64,000 nt of DNA from positions 27,556 to 91,555 of the forward strand of contig NZ_JACAOY010000009.1 of assembly GCF_013385985.1 (NCBI RefSeq), read 5' to 3'. Of this stretch, positions 8,532 through 17,466 are shown in pieces. The translations under genes were made by a program, and so were the position numbers. The DNA is from Pseudomonas sp. B6002. GTDB taxonomy: Bacteria > Pseudomonadota > Gammaproteobacteria > Pseudomonadales > Pseudomonadaceae. Position 1 is the stretch's first letter; the number at the start of each line of letters is the position of its first letter. The notes beneath the pieces were generated by a model. The model saw nothing but the letters and a program-made list of their open reading frames with translations, was not told where the DNA came from and ran no database searches.

Positions 8532-9344
8532 TCAGCGCCAGCGACCCGGCGTCACGCCAAAGCTTTTCTTGAAATGCCGGGTGAAATGGCTGAGGTCGGC
8601 AAAGCCGCTGGCACTGGCCACATCGGTGGCGGGCACGCCGTCGCGCAATAGGTGCAGGGCCAGGTTCAGGCGGTATTGATTGCGCCAGGCATGGGGTGCC
8701 AGACCGGTTTCGCGGCTGAACAGGCGCGCCGCGTGAAACGTCGATAAGCCCACCTCCCCGGCCAGTTCGCTCAAGGTCAGGGGCTCGGCCAGGTCGCTCA
8801 TCAAGCGCGCCTTGAGGGTCTCGACACGCACCGCATCGCGCAGCAAATGCGCCACCGGCGGGCGCTGCCCGGCATGGCGGATCAACAGGGTGGACACCGC
8901 ATCGAGCAACGCGTGCTCGGCACCAAGGGCGTCGTCCGGCTGCTGCAGGGCGTGGTGGGCCCGCAGCATTTTGCGGGTCAGGTCGGGGTCGCGCAGGATG
9001 TCGTCACGAAACCACGGCAGGTCGCACGGGCGGTCGCACAGGTCATTCATCACCTGTTGCACGAAGTTGATCGGCAGGTAGAACACCCGGTATTGCCAGC
9101 CACCGTCCATGGCCGGCGAACCGGTGTGCACCTCACCCGGATTGAGCACCGGCACGCAGCCCGCATCGGCCACGTGACGGCTGCCACGGTAGTCGTAACG
9201 CTGGGCACCGGCTTCGATCACCGACACGGTGTAGGTGTCGTGCCAGTGCGCCGCGAAACGCTGTCGATGGTAGGTGGCACTCAGCAGGTCGGCGTCCGGC
9301 AGGATCGGCGAACGCCAGTACCTCACGGAATCGGCGGTGGTCAT
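8532..9344 (-). CDS. AraC-family transcriptional regulator
   Basis: 270 residues starting at the ATG at 9344, which has a strong AGGAGGG site 7 nt upstream; an upstream in-frame start at 9386 is unlikely. The N-terminal cupin-like sensor has an HWHDTYTVSVIEAG block. Residues 175-270 hold two helix-turn-helices ending DLSHFTRHFKKSFGVTPGRWR, an AraC hallmark. It lies between the arginase-family gene (46 bp upstream, same strand) and the PLP-lyase genes, so it likely controls one of these. The inducer is unknown. Confidence 0.85.
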   Translation of the reverse strand: MTTADSVRYWRSPILPDADLLSATYHRQRFAAHWHDTYTVSVIEAGAQRYDYRGSRHVADAGCVPVLNPGEVHTGSPAMDGGWQYRVFYLPINFVQQVMNDLCDRPCDLPWFRDDILRDPDLTRKMLRAHHALQQPDDALGAEHALLDAVSTLLIRHAGQRPPVAHLLRDAVRVETLKARLMSDLAEPLTLSELAGEVGLSTFHAARLFSRETGLAPHAWRNQYRLNLALHLLRDGVPATDVASASGFADLSHFTRHFKKSFGVTPGRWR

Positions 9345-9389
9345 CGGGCAGCCCTCCTCTGAGCGAATACCGAGCACCGCCGCCACCGA

Positions 9390-10292
9390 TCAGGCTTTGC
9401 CGAACGGTGCGAGCGCCCTGGCGATGGTGCCGGCCAGGCCGCGACCACTGAGGTGGCCCGGGTCCATGTCGGGGTTGTAGATGGTGAATTGAATGCCAAT
9501 GGCCTGTGGCGACTGCATGGCCGTGCGCAGCGTCGTAGCCAGGTCGTCCCAGGAGAAACCGTCCGGCTGCGGGTGGTCACAGGCCCACATGATGCCCTGG
9601 TCCAGCACGTCGACGTCCACGTGAATCCAGAAACCTTCCGGGCCGTCGACACGGGTCAGGTGGGCCACCGCTTCTTCAGCAGCAGTTTGCGTGCCGAGTA
9701 TGCGCACTTCGTTGCGGTTGAACGCCAGCAGGTCTTCGGGGATCGGCTGGCAACGGTTGCGCGCCTGGATCGCACCGTCGCGGTAGCCGAACAGCACCAC
9801 ATCGTCGTCACGCAACAGCGGACGGCGGCCTTCGATGTCGGCCACCACCGCCGGGCCACGGCCGGTGGCATAGCCCAGGTCGCTGGCCGACGCGGCGCCG
9901 GAGATCGGGTTCTTTTCGGCCTCATAGAAGTCTGCATGGCCGTCCAGGTAAAACAGCCCGAAGCGCCCACGGCGGCGCAGCGACAACAAGGTGCCCAGCA
10001 GGATCGAGCAATCGCCGCCGATCACCACCGGGAACTCGCCCTTGTCCAGCACCTCCCCTACTTTATTCGCCAGGGTGATGGAGTATTCGTTGATGGCGTG
10101 GGGGTTCATGATCTGGGTTTCCGGATCGCGCTCCTCGCGCCACGGCGGCGACTCCACGCGGCCGGCGTGGCGCGCCCCCAGCCGCTCGGCCAGGCCGGCC
10201 TTGAGCAGCACATCCGGCATGCGGGCCACGCCCAAGTGAGTGGGGATATGCCCGAGCACGGACGGGGCTTCAATGATTGCGAAGTTACGCAT
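9390..10292 (-). CDS. Arginase/agmatinase/formimidoylglutamase-family hydrolase
   Basis: 300 residues, the normal ureohydrolase length. The manganese-ligand motifs are present: GGDCS near residue 93, DGHADFYE near 115, and HVDVDVLDQG near 224 where typical members read SxDxDxxDP. These enzymes hydrolyse guanidino or formimino groups and release urea or formamide. The His in place of Ser and the missing Pro set it apart from canonical arginase, so the substrate is open. The AraC gene follows after 46 bp. Confidence 0.8.
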   Translation of the reverse strand: MRNFAIIEAPSVLGHIPTHLGVARMPDVLLKAGLAERLGARHAGRVESPPWREERDPETQIMNPHAINEYSITLANKVGEVLDKGEFPVVIGGDCSILLGTLLSLRRRGRFGLFYLDGHADFYEAEKNPISGAASASDLGYATGRGPAVVADIEGRRPLLRDDDVVLFGYRDGAIQARNRCQPIPEDLLAFNRNEVRILGTQTAAEEAVAHLTRVDGPEGFWIHVDVDVLDQGIMWACDHPQPDGFSWDDLATTLRTAMQSPQAIGIQFTIYNPDMDPGHLSGRGLAGTIARALAPFGKA

Positions 10293-10422
10293 GGAACATC
10301 CTCTCTGGTGTGTTCAACGGCATGGCGGCTGGTTTTTATCGATGTGCCGCTACACCGGGACCTTCGCAGGGAGTGCGCCAGTGTTGGTTTTAAACGTGGA
10401 TATTGATTTTTTAAACCGCCCT

Positions 10423-10454
10423 TTCGGTCATTTATCAACGGTTATATGACCGAA
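10423..10454. promoter_or_regulatory. Inverted TTCGGTCAT boxes, candidate DeoR-type operator
   Basis: TTCGGTCAT (10423-10431) and its reverse complement ATGACCGAA (10446-10454) form a perfect 9-bp inverted repeat with a 14-bp spacer. The same core recurs at 10669-10676 and at 17467-17474, just upstream of the DeoR gene. The distribution fits autoregulation plus control of the operon. Confidence 0.5.
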
Positions 10455-10719
10455 TCACTTTTGCTCTAAAACAACGTTACGGGCGTTAGTGACGCCGCAA
10501 CTTAGTCATAGTGGGTGCACAACTAAGCGGACGCCTCACTTGAGTGCACTTGTAACGTTACTTCGCCCCACTGTGTCGCAAAGTAGCAATGTGAAAACTT
10601 CCCATACCCCACACAGAAAACCAATAAAACCAATGCTCTATAGGTTTAAGGCACGCTTTATCCTTTTATGACCGAATTGAATGCCTTAAAAACAACAACT
10701 CCACAGTCAATACCTCGAC

Positions 10720-10735
10720 TGGCACAGTCACTGCT
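10720..10735 (+). promoter_or_regulatory. Possible sigma-54 promoter
   Basis: TGGCAC-N5-CTGCT matches the -24/-12 consensus TGGCAC-N5-TTGCW with one mismatch, and keeps the GG-N10-GC spacing. It lies about 50 bp before the ATG at 10786. No enhancer-binding regulator is adjacent, so support is limited. Confidence 0.35.
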
Positions 10736-10785
10736 CCGTTACCGGCATTCAAGTCACGTTATCGACACAAGGACTACGCCGCACA

Positions 10786-12192
10786 ATGAGCCCATCATTT
10801 GCCCCCCCCACCGACACGTATGATGTCGCGATCATCGGCGCCGGCGTCGTGGGTTGCGCCATGGCGCGGCGCTTCACCCTTGAAGGGGCACGGGTGCTGT
10901 TGCTGGAAAAAGGTACCGACATCCTCTCGGGTGCGAGCAAGGGCAACAGTGCCATTTTGCACACCGGTTTCGATGCGCCACCGGGTAGCCTCGAGCTGGC
11001 GTGCATGAGAGCGGGTTATCAGGAATACCTGGAGATCCACGGGCACATGAACCTGCCGCTGCTCAAGACCGGCGCCATGGTGGTGGCCTGGAGTGACGAC
11101 GACCTGGCCAAGCTCGACGGCATCCTGCAACAGGCCCATGCCAACGGCGTGACCGATGCGCACCTGATCGGCCCGCAGCAGCTCCAGCACGCCGAACCCC
11201 ACCTGGCCCACGGCGCCCTGGGGGCCGTGGCGGTGCCCGGGGAATATCTGATCGACCCATGGTCGGCGCCCCTGGGTTACCTGCAACACGCCATGGCCCA
11301 CGGCGCCCGCGTGCACACCGGGACCGACGTCGAGGCCGGGCATTTTGACGGCCAGGCGTGGCAGCTGCGTACCTCGCGCGGCAGTTATATCGCCAACACC
11401 GTGATCAACTGCGCCGGGCTGTTCGGCGACCACCTGGAACACCGCCTGCTGGGCGACAGCACCTTTAGCATCCACCCGCGCAAAGGCCAGTTCGTGGTGT
11501 TCGACAAGGCCGCGTCCGCCCTGCTCGGCAACATCATCCTGCCGGTGCCCAATGAGCGCACCAAAGGCATCGTCATCACCCGCACCGTCTTTGGCAACTT
11601 GCTGGTGGGGCCCACCGCCGAAGAACAGGACGACCGCGTTCACGCCGGCCTGACCCCGGCCATCCTCAACCAATTGATCGACGCCGCCGTGGCCCGCATT
11701 CCGGCGCTGGAGGGCATGCCCGTCACCGCCACCTACGCCGCCCTGCGCCCCGCCAGCGAGAAGAAGGAATACCGCATCCACGAAGTGACCGGGCAGCACT
11801 GGATCACCGTCGGTGGTATCCGCTCCACCGGGCTGACAGCCGCGCTGGGCATTGCCCGGCATGTGTTCGAGCTGTACAGGCAGCGCGTCCAGCACGCGCC
11901 CGTCACACACCTGAGCTGGCCGCACTTGCCCAACCTCGCCGAGCACTTGCCACGGGACTATCAACAGCCGGGCTTTGGCGAAATCGTCTGCCACTGCGAG
12001 TGGGTCACCTCGCGGGAAATCCAGGCCACCTTTGCCAGCCCCCTGCCCCCCGGCGACCTCGGTGGCCTCAAGCGTCGCACCCGTGCGTGCATGGGCCGCT
12101 GCCAGGGTTTTTACTGCGGCGCCCGCGTGGCCGAACTGAGCGCCGGGCACCTCGCACTGCCACTGGCCACGGGAGCCGCCCATGAAGACTGA
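10786..12192 (+). CDS. GlpA-like FAD-dependent dehydrogenase with C-terminal [2Fe-2S] BFD-like domain
   Basis: 468 residues. The N-terminal DAO fold carries the FAD motif DVAIIGAGVVGCAMARR (about residues 13-29), and a GGIRSTGLTAALGIA block near 345 is typical of GlpA/GlpD/LhgO relatives. The C-terminus has the BFD-type cysteine cluster CHCE near residue 403 and CMGRCQGFYC near 435-444, as in anaerobic glycerol-3-phosphate dehydrogenase GlpA. It would oxidise a hydroxy or polyol-phosphate substrate and pass electrons to the quinone pool. It overlaps the next gene by 11 bp and is first in an operon with a second flavoprotein, an FGGY kinase and a permease. Substrate unknown. Confidence 0.82.
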   Translation: MSPSFAPPTDTYDVAIIGAGVVGCAMARRFTLEGARVLLLEKGTDILSGASKGNSAILHTGFDAPPGSLELACMRAGYQEYLEIHGHMNLPLLKTGAMVVAWSDDDLAKLDGILQQAHANGVTDAHLIGPQQLQHAEPHLAHGALGAVAVPGEYLIDPWSAPLGYLQHAMAHGARVHTGTDVEAGHFDGQAWQLRTSRGSYIANTVINCAGLFGDHLEHRLLGDSTFSIHPRKGQFVVFDKAASALLGNIILPVPNERTKGIVITRTVFGNLLVGPTAEEQDDRVHAGLTPAILNQLIDAAVARIPALEGMPVTATYAALRPASEKKEYRIHEVTGQHWITVGGIRSTGLTAALGIARHVFELYRQRVQHAPVTHLSWPHLPNLAEHLPRDYQQPGFGEIVCHCEWVTSREIQATFASPLPPGDLGGLKRRTRACMGRCQGFYCGARVAELSAGHLALPLATGAAHED

Positions 12193-13444
12193 GTACGTGG
12201 ACGTGGCAATCATCGGCAGCGGCCCGGCCGGGTTGTCGGCCGCCGTTGAGCTGCGCCGCCAGGGCGTGGACAACGTGGTGGTGATCGAACGCGACAGCGT
12301 GGCCGGTGGCGTGCCGCGCCATTGCGGCCACCCGCCGTTCGGCTTTCGCGAATACGGCCGTCTCTATACCGGGCCCGACTATGCGCGCCGCAACGTCGCC
12401 GAAGCCCTGGCCGCCGGCGTGCAACTGCGCCTGGGCCACACCGTGACCCAACTGGGCCATGGCGGTTGCCTGCAGCTGGTGAGCAACGCCGGCGCCGTCA
12501 CCCTGCAAGCCAAGCGCGTACTGCTGGCCACCGGCGTGCGCGAGAACCCGCGCTCGGCGCGCCTGATCGGCGGTGACCGGCCCCTGGGGGTGATCAACAC
12601 CGGTGCCCTGCAAGCCTACCTGTACCTGCAACACCTCAAGCCGTTCGAACGGCCGCTGATTATCGGCAGCGAACTGGTGAGTTTGTCCTCGGTGTTCAGT
12701 TGCCGCCGTGCCGGGATCAAGCCGGTGGCGATGATCGAGTCGAACTTCCGTGCCACCGCGCGTTGGCCGTTGTCGCTGTTCCCATGGCTGTGCGGCGTAC
12801 CGGTGCATTACGGCGCGCAGCTATTGGAGATCCACGGCACCGGTCGCGTGGAGGCCGCCAGCGTGCGCCTGGCCAACGGGCAGGTGCAGCGCCTGGACTG
12901 CGATGGCGTGCTGCTCACCGGGCAGTTCCTGCCGGAAGCCAGCCTGGTGCGCCAAAGCCACTTGATGCTGGACCCGGGCAGCCGTGGCCCGGTGATCGAC
13001 CAATACGGCCGTTGCTCCGACCCGGCCTACTTCGCCGCCGGCAACCTGCTGCGCCCGGTGGAAACCGCCGGCTGGTCGTGGCGCGAAGGGGCCCGCGTGG
13101 CACACCTGCTGGCCAAGGACTTGCGCGGTGAAATCCCCGCGGCCCAGCGCACCCTGGCCATCCGCTGCCGCCCGCCGTTGAAGCTCTGCGTGCCGCAACG
13201 TTTTGCCCCAACCGGCGTGGCCGGCCTTGAGCACCTGCAATTGCGCGTCAGCACAGCCTGCGAAGGCAAATTGACGGTGTATGCCGACGGCGTGCCGATC
13301 TGGAGCAAGGCCCTGGCCTGCCTGCCGGAGCGACGCATTTTGATCCCCATTGCCGCACTCAAACTCAACGCCCGTATCACGCAACTGGATGTCGACTTTG
13401 TCGGCCATGAACACCCCGCGCCGAACAAAGGAGAGACGCCATGA
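12182..13444 (+). CDS. FAD/NAD(P)-dependent oxidoreductase, partner of GlpA-like subunit
   Basis: 420 residues of the pyridine-nucleotide-disulfide oxidoreductase type. FAD site VDVAIIGSGPAGLSAAVEL is at about residues 6-24, an ATGVRENPR block near 117, and a terminal YFAAGNLLRPVETAGWSW segment near 280 closes the FAD domain. Flavoproteins of this class sit beside GlpA-like BFD proteins in many bacteria and act as the electron-transfer subunit of a membrane-linked dehydrogenase. It overlaps its upstream neighbour by 11 bp and the kinase by 4 bp (ATGA), so the three are tightly coupled. The role as partner subunit is inferred. Confidence 0.75.
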   Translation: MKTEYVDVAIIGSGPAGLSAAVELRRQGVDNVVVIERDSVAGGVPRHCGHPPFGFREYGRLYTGPDYARRNVAEALAAGVQLRLGHTVTQLGHGGCLQLVSNAGAVTLQAKRVLLATGVRENPRSARLIGGDRPLGVINTGALQAYLYLQHLKPFERPLIIGSELVSLSSVFSCRRAGIKPVAMIESNFRATARWPLSLFPWLCGVPVHYGAQLLEIHGTGRVEAASVRLANGQVQRLDCDGVLLTGQFLPEASLVRQSHLMLDPGSRGPVIDQYGRCSDPAYFAAGNLLRPVETAGWSWREGARVAHLLAKDLRGEIPAAQRTLAIRCRPPLKLCVPQRFAPTGVAGLEHLQLRVSTACEGKLTVYADGVPIWSKALACLPERRILIPIAALKLNARITQLDVDFVGHEHPAPNKGETP

Positions 13445-14856
13445 GAATTGCCGCCCTGGACCAAGGCACCACCAGCACCCGCGTGCTGGTGGTCAGCGAT
13501 GACGGCTCGGCCGATATCCAGCTCGCCTTGCGCCACCAGCAACACCACCCGCAGCCGGGCTGGGTCGAGCATGACCCGCTGGAGCTGCTGGCCAACCTGC
13601 AACGCTGCCTCGAATCCACCGGGCGCGTGGATGCCATCGGCCTGGCCAACCAGGGTGAAAGCTGCCTGGCGTGGGACGCGATCACCGGCAAGCCGCTGTC
13701 GCCGGTGATCGTCTGGCAAGACAACCGCACCGGCCCGGCCATCGAGCGGCTGCGCGCCGAAGGCGGCGAAGGCCTGACCCTGGCCCGTGCCGGGCTGCCC
13801 CTGGACCCGTACTTTTCCGCAAGCAAGCTGAGCTGGATCATCAACCACCTGCCCGCCGCCCAGCAGGCGCTCAAGGCCGGGCGCCTGCGCCTGGGCACCA
13901 GTGACGCGTGGTTTCTCGACCGCCTTACCGGGGTGTTCGCCACCGATGTCACCACCGCATCGCGCACCTCGCTGATGAACCTGGCCACCGGGCAATGGGA
14001 CGCCGAACTCTGTGAACTGTTCGGGGTACCCATCGAGACCCTGCCGCCGATTCTCGACACCGTCGGCCATTTCGGTGAGATCGGCGCCACGCCGGTCACC
14101 GCCGCAGTGGTCGACCAGCAAGCCTCGTTGTATGGCCACGGCTGCCGCAAGGCCGGCGATGCCAAGATCACCTTTGGCACCGGCGCGTTTGCCCTGACCC
14201 TGACCGGCGACGAGATCATCCGCGCCCCGGACAAAGGCCTGCTCGCCACCATCGCCTGGCAGATCGACGGCAAGCCGGTGTACGCCATGGACGGCGGTGT
14301 GTACGACGCCAGCGCCGCCGTGGAATGGGCTGGCCGGTTGGGCTTGTTCAGTGATTTTTCCGAACTGGCCGGCTTCGACCAGCCCCCGGCGATTGCCCGC
14401 CAGCTGGCGTTCGTGCCGGCATTGTCGGGCCTGGCCTGCCCACACTGGGATCGCAGCGCGGCCGCCTTGTGGGTGGGCATGCACGGCGGCACCACGCGTC
14501 AGGACATGTGCCAGGCCGTGCTGGAAGGCGTGGCCCTGCGCAGTGTCGAGGTGATCAGCGCCATGGACCAGTTCCTCAGCGTCACCGACCGCCTGTCCAT
14601 CGACGGCGGCCTGGCGCGCAGCCCCTATTTCGCGCAGTTCCTCGCCGACGCCTTGCAACGGTGCATCGTGACCCAGCGTTTCGACGAACTTACCGCCTTT
14701 GGTTGTGCAGCACTGGCCGCCCGTGGACTGGGCAAAACCCTGGTGGCACCGCGCAACACCTGCACCGAGTTCCACCCCAGGGTCAGCGCGGCCACCGCCC
14801 GCGCGTGGAGGGACACCTTCAGCGACGCGGTCAGCCGCTGTCGCACCTGGCGCTAG
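13441..14856 (+). CDS. FGGY-family carbohydrate kinase, glycerol-kinase-like but divergent
   Basis: 471 residues, slightly shorter than GlpK (about 500). ATP-site motifs are present: DQGTTSTRVLVV at residue 7, TFGTGAFALTL near 244 and IDGGLARSPYFAQFLAD near 385. The catalytic Asp lies in VVDQQASLYG near 223. The GlpK sugar-site motif NQRET reads NQGES near 70, so the Arg that contacts glycerol in GlpK is lost, although YFSASKLSW near 122 is kept. It therefore probably phosphorylates a polyol or sugar other than glycerol, giving the substrate of the GlpA-like dehydrogenase. It is fully embedded in the operon by a 4-bp overlap upstream. Confidence 0.82.
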   Translation: MRIAALDQGTTSTRVLVVSDDGSADIQLALRHQQHHPQPGWVEHDPLELLANLQRCLESTGRVDAIGLANQGESCLAWDAITGKPLSPVIVWQDNRTGPAIERLRAEGGEGLTLARAGLPLDPYFSASKLSWIINHLPAAQQALKAGRLRLGTSDAWFLDRLTGVFATDVTTASRTSLMNLATGQWDAELCELFGVPIETLPPILDTVGHFGEIGATPVTAAVVDQQASLYGHGCRKAGDAKITFGTGAFALTLTGDEIIRAPDKGLLATIAWQIDGKPVYAMDGGVYDASAAVEWAGRLGLFSDFSELAGFDQPPAIARQLAFVPALSGLACPHWDRSAAALWVGMHGGTTRQDMCQAVLEGVALRSVEVISAMDQFLSVTDRLSIDGGLARSPYFAQFLADALQRCIVTQRFDELTAFGCAALAARGLGKTLVAPRNTCTEFHPRVSAATARAWRDTFSDAVSRCRTWR

Positions 14857-15064
14857 CCACAGGCAACCGGTGACAACAGGCAGTTGCCACCCGCTTCACC
14901 GCCAGGGAATTGACCGGCTCACAACGCCGAAAAAGGCAAAACCACAACAAAAAACACGCTGGCATATGAAGTGCGTCACCCCGTCGGGCCCCGGGCGTCG
15001 CAGGTTGCCCTGTCAACCCGTGCGCCGAGCCTTGTCCTGTGCATTTTTTGAAGGAGACATCCCC

Positions 15065-16540
15065 ATGTCTGACACTCTTTCGAGTCCGCAAACCGTTTTA
15101 CCCGATAAAGGTGCCGACAGCGGCACCGGCTACAAAGAACAGTTCGAACGCTCTCTGGGCAAGTTCGAATCCTTTGCCGTGGCGTTTTCGTTTATCTCGA
15201 TCACCACCGGGCTGTTTTCCACCTACGGTTCGGTGCTGGTCTCCAGCGGCCCCATCGGCATGTGGACCTGGCCCATCGCAACCCTCGGCACGCTGCTGGT
15301 GGCACTGGTGTTCGGGCTGCTGGCGAGCAAGATCCCGCTGTCCGGTTTCAGCTACCAGTGGGCCAGTCGCCTGGTCAACCCGGTGTTGGGCTGGTGGTTT
15401 GGCTGGATGAGTTTCGCGTTCATCGCGGTGGTGCTGCTGGCGGTGGATTACGGGCTGGCCCAGGTGGCGCTGTTCCCCTTGCTCGGGCTTGAGTACTCCC
15501 CGGCGGCGGGCGCCATCACCACTGTGGTGGTGCTGTTTATCCAGATGCTGCTGATCATCTGGTCGACGCCGATCCTGACCAAGATCAACAACATGGCCGT
15601 GGGGGCGGAAGTGATCGCGATGATCGGCCTGATCGTCGGCATCGGCATCGCCGTGACCTTCTTCGGCAAGGGCCAGGCGTCCAACCTGCTGTCCACCGGC
15701 ATTGCCCCCACCGAGCACTACTACGGCTGGCTCGGCCCGTTCATGCTCTCGGGCCTGCTCGGCGCCTTCACCCTGGTGGGTTGGGAAGCGGCGGCCAACC
15801 TGGCCGAAGAGACCCTCAACCCCAAGCAGGTGGTGCCTCGGGCGATGGTCCACGCGGTGCTGGCCAGTGGCGTGATGGGCACGTTGTTCCTGATGGTGAT
15901 CGGCATGGGCCTGGGCGATCAAGTGGCTGAGTTGAGCAAGAGTTCGGCACCGGTGGCCGACGTGATCCGCATCACCCTGGGCGAAACCCTGAGCAAGCTC
16001 ATCCTGTTGGTGGTGTGCGTGGCGATCTTTGCCTGTGGCCTGGTGATCATGACCAGCAACAGCCGCCTGGTGCACGCCATGGCCCGCGACGGGCGCCTGC
16101 CGTTCGCCGAAGCCTTGAGCTACGTGCCACGCCCCACCGGCGGCCCGCTGTGGGCGACGATCCTGGCGGCGCTGATCCCGATGATCATCGTGCTGAGCTT
16201 CTACAGCGACCCCGACGCCCTCACGCAAATTCTCGGTGCGGCCACCCTGCTGCCGGCCCTGCTCTACAGTGCCACCGTGCTGCTGTACATCGGCACTCGC
16301 CACAAACAGCTGCACCACGCCGACGACTTTACCCTGGGCAAATGGGAATGGCCGGTGGTGGCTGGCGCGTGTCTGTGGCTGTTCGTGGAGCTGTGCGTGT
16401 TCATGATCCCGGCGGACTTTCGCGTGGCGCAGATGTACGTGCTGGGCCTGATCGCGGTCGGCGCCGTGGTGTTTGCCTGCGTGTGGGTCACCCGTCGCAA
16501 GCAACTGGAACAGATGCCGCCGATCCAGCATTACCTGTAA
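15065..16540 (+). CDS. APC-family amino acid/amine permease
   Basis: 491 residues and about twelve membrane segments. The start at 15065 is chosen because a GAAGGAGA site lies just upstream; the reading frame stays open much further 5' without support. Motifs such as GWEAAANLAEETLNPKQVVPR (about residues 238-258) are typical of the APC/AAT-type group related to GABA, choline and ethanolamine permeases. It is a plasma-membrane importer. It is 208 bp downstream of the kinase, probably still in the operon. An amine importer beside a sugar-type kinase and a GlpA-like dehydrogenase is an unusual combination and hints at an amino-polyol or similar substrate. Confidence 0.82.
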   Translation: MSDTLSSPQTVLPDKGADSGTGYKEQFERSLGKFESFAVAFSFISITTGLFSTYGSVLVSSGPIGMWTWPIATLGTLLVALVFGLLASKIPLSGFSYQWASRLVNPVLGWWFGWMSFAFIAVVLLAVDYGLAQVALFPLLGLEYSPAAGAITTVVVLFIQMLLIIWSTPILTKINNMAVGAEVIAMIGLIVGIGIAVTFFGKGQASNLLSTGIAPTEHYYGWLGPFMLSGLLGAFTLVGWEAAANLAEETLNPKQVVPRAMVHAVLASGVMGTLFLMVIGMGLGDQVAELSKSSAPVADVIRITLGETLSKLILLVVCVAIFACGLVIMTSNSRLVHAMARDGRLPFAEALSYVPRPTGGPLWATILAALIPMIIVLSFYSDPDALTQILGAATLLPALLYSATVLLYIGTRHKQLHHADDFTLGKWEWPVVAGACLWLFVELCVFMIPADFRVAQMYVLGLIAVGAVVFACVWVTRRKQLEQMPPIQHYL

Positions 16541-16616
16541 GCCACACCCCCTTCGCCCACCTGATACGGCAGAGGCTGCACCCCAGCCTTGCGGCATCCG
16601 GCTGCGCGCGATTCCT

Positions 16617-16636
16617 CGGCTGCCCCTGGGCAGCCG
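16617..16636. terminator. Hairpin between convergent permease and DeoR genes
   Basis: CGGCTGCCC-CT-GGGCAGCCG is a perfect 9-bp stem with a 2-nt centre, lying between the two stop codons. It is followed by GGGGTTTA rather than a clean T-run, so it may be a weak or bidirectional terminator. Confidence 0.45.
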
Positions 16637-16641
16637 GGGGT

Positions 16642-17421
16642 TTACCAATCGGTTTTCGGAGTGACCTGCGCCTCATGCACGTCCACATTGGCCCGCGCCA
16701 ACGCACTGCCCAGCTCGCCCACCGGCTTGCGATCGATGATCAAGCGGTCGATGCGCTCCAGGGGAAACACCTGGAACAACGCACTGCGGCCGAGCTTGGA
16801 CGAGTCGGCGATCACCGTGAGGTAGCGCGCCCGGGCAATCATCGCACGGGCGATCTCGGCCTCTTCGATGGAGAAGTCGAACGCACCGTCCACGCTCAGG
16901 GCGCCGATGGTGACCACGGCGTGCTCGGCGTTGAAACGGGCGATCTGCTCCAGCGCCAGCGGCCCGCTGTTCTGGTTGGATTCGGGGCGGTACTCGCCAC
17001 CGATCATGAACACCCGGTTGCCACTGGCGCCGATGCTGTCGGCGATCTGCAGGGAGTTGGTGATCACCGTGATGCGGTTGAGCCGCGCCAGTTCGCGGGC
17101 GAAAAACAAGGTGGTGGTGCCGGTATCGATCAGCAGGCTGTCGCCCGGCGAATACAAGCCGGCGGCATAGCGCGCCACTGCGCGTTTTTCCTGGGAGAAC
17201 TCGTTCATGCGGGTCTGGAACGCGTTCTCGTGTTCACCACGGGGTGGCAACGAGGCCCCGCCATGGAACTTGGTGACCTGGCCGCTATCGGCGAGGTCCG
17301 CCAGGTCGCGGCGAATGGTTTCCTGGGAGGCGCTGAGGGTACGGGCCAGTTCGTCGACGGAGATGCGCTCGCGCTGGCGAAGCAGTTCGAGGATGTGCTG
17401 GCGGCGCTCGTTGGGACGCAT
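16642..17421 (-). CDS. DeoR/GlpR-family transcriptional repressor
   Basis: 259 residues, standard for the family. The N-terminal helix-turn-helix starts MRPNERRQHILELLRQRERI and continues with ELARTLSASQETIRRDLADL (about residues 24-43), the DeoR signature. The C-terminal sensor has a DTGTTTLFFARELA phosphosugar-site block near residue 99. Members respond to phosphorylated sugars or polyols. It is convergent with the kinase/dehydrogenase operon and has a TTCGGTCA box 46 bp upstream, matching boxes in front of that operon. It is probably the operon's repressor, with the phosphorylated intermediate as inducer. Confidence 0.87.
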   Translation of the reverse strand: MRPNERRQHILELLRQRERISVDELARTLSASQETIRRDLADLADSGQVTKFHGGASLPPRGEHENAFQTRMNEFSQEKRAVARYAAGLYSPGDSLLIDTGTTTLFFARELARLNRITVITNSLQIADSIGASGNRVFMIGGEYRPESNQNSGPLALEQIARFNAEHAVVTIGALSVDGAFDFSIEEAEIARAMIARARYLTVIADSSKLGRSALFQVFPLERIDRLIIDRKPVGELGSALARANVDVHEAQVTPKTDW

Positions 17422-17466
17422 GGCGGTCTCCGTGTCGGTGTTGAGGTGAAGGCAAAACTAAGTGGA

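Larger units (their letters stand above)
10293..10785. other. AT-rich intergenic region with repressor boxes and promoter signals
   Basis: This 493-bp gap between divergent units is clearly AT-richer than its surroundings, and no convincing protein was found in it. It holds an inverted repeat TTCGGTCAT...ATGACCGAA at 10423-10454, another ATGACCGAA at 10668-10676, a CA-rich stretch at 10688-10699 and a sigma-54-like element at 10720-10735. It is therefore probably the control region of the operon starting at 10786. Confidence 0.6.

Noticed and set aside
13027-14775. 582-codon minus-strand open frame opposite the FGGY kinase
   Set aside because: Covers two real plus-strand genes; no recognisable domain and antisense-type composition.
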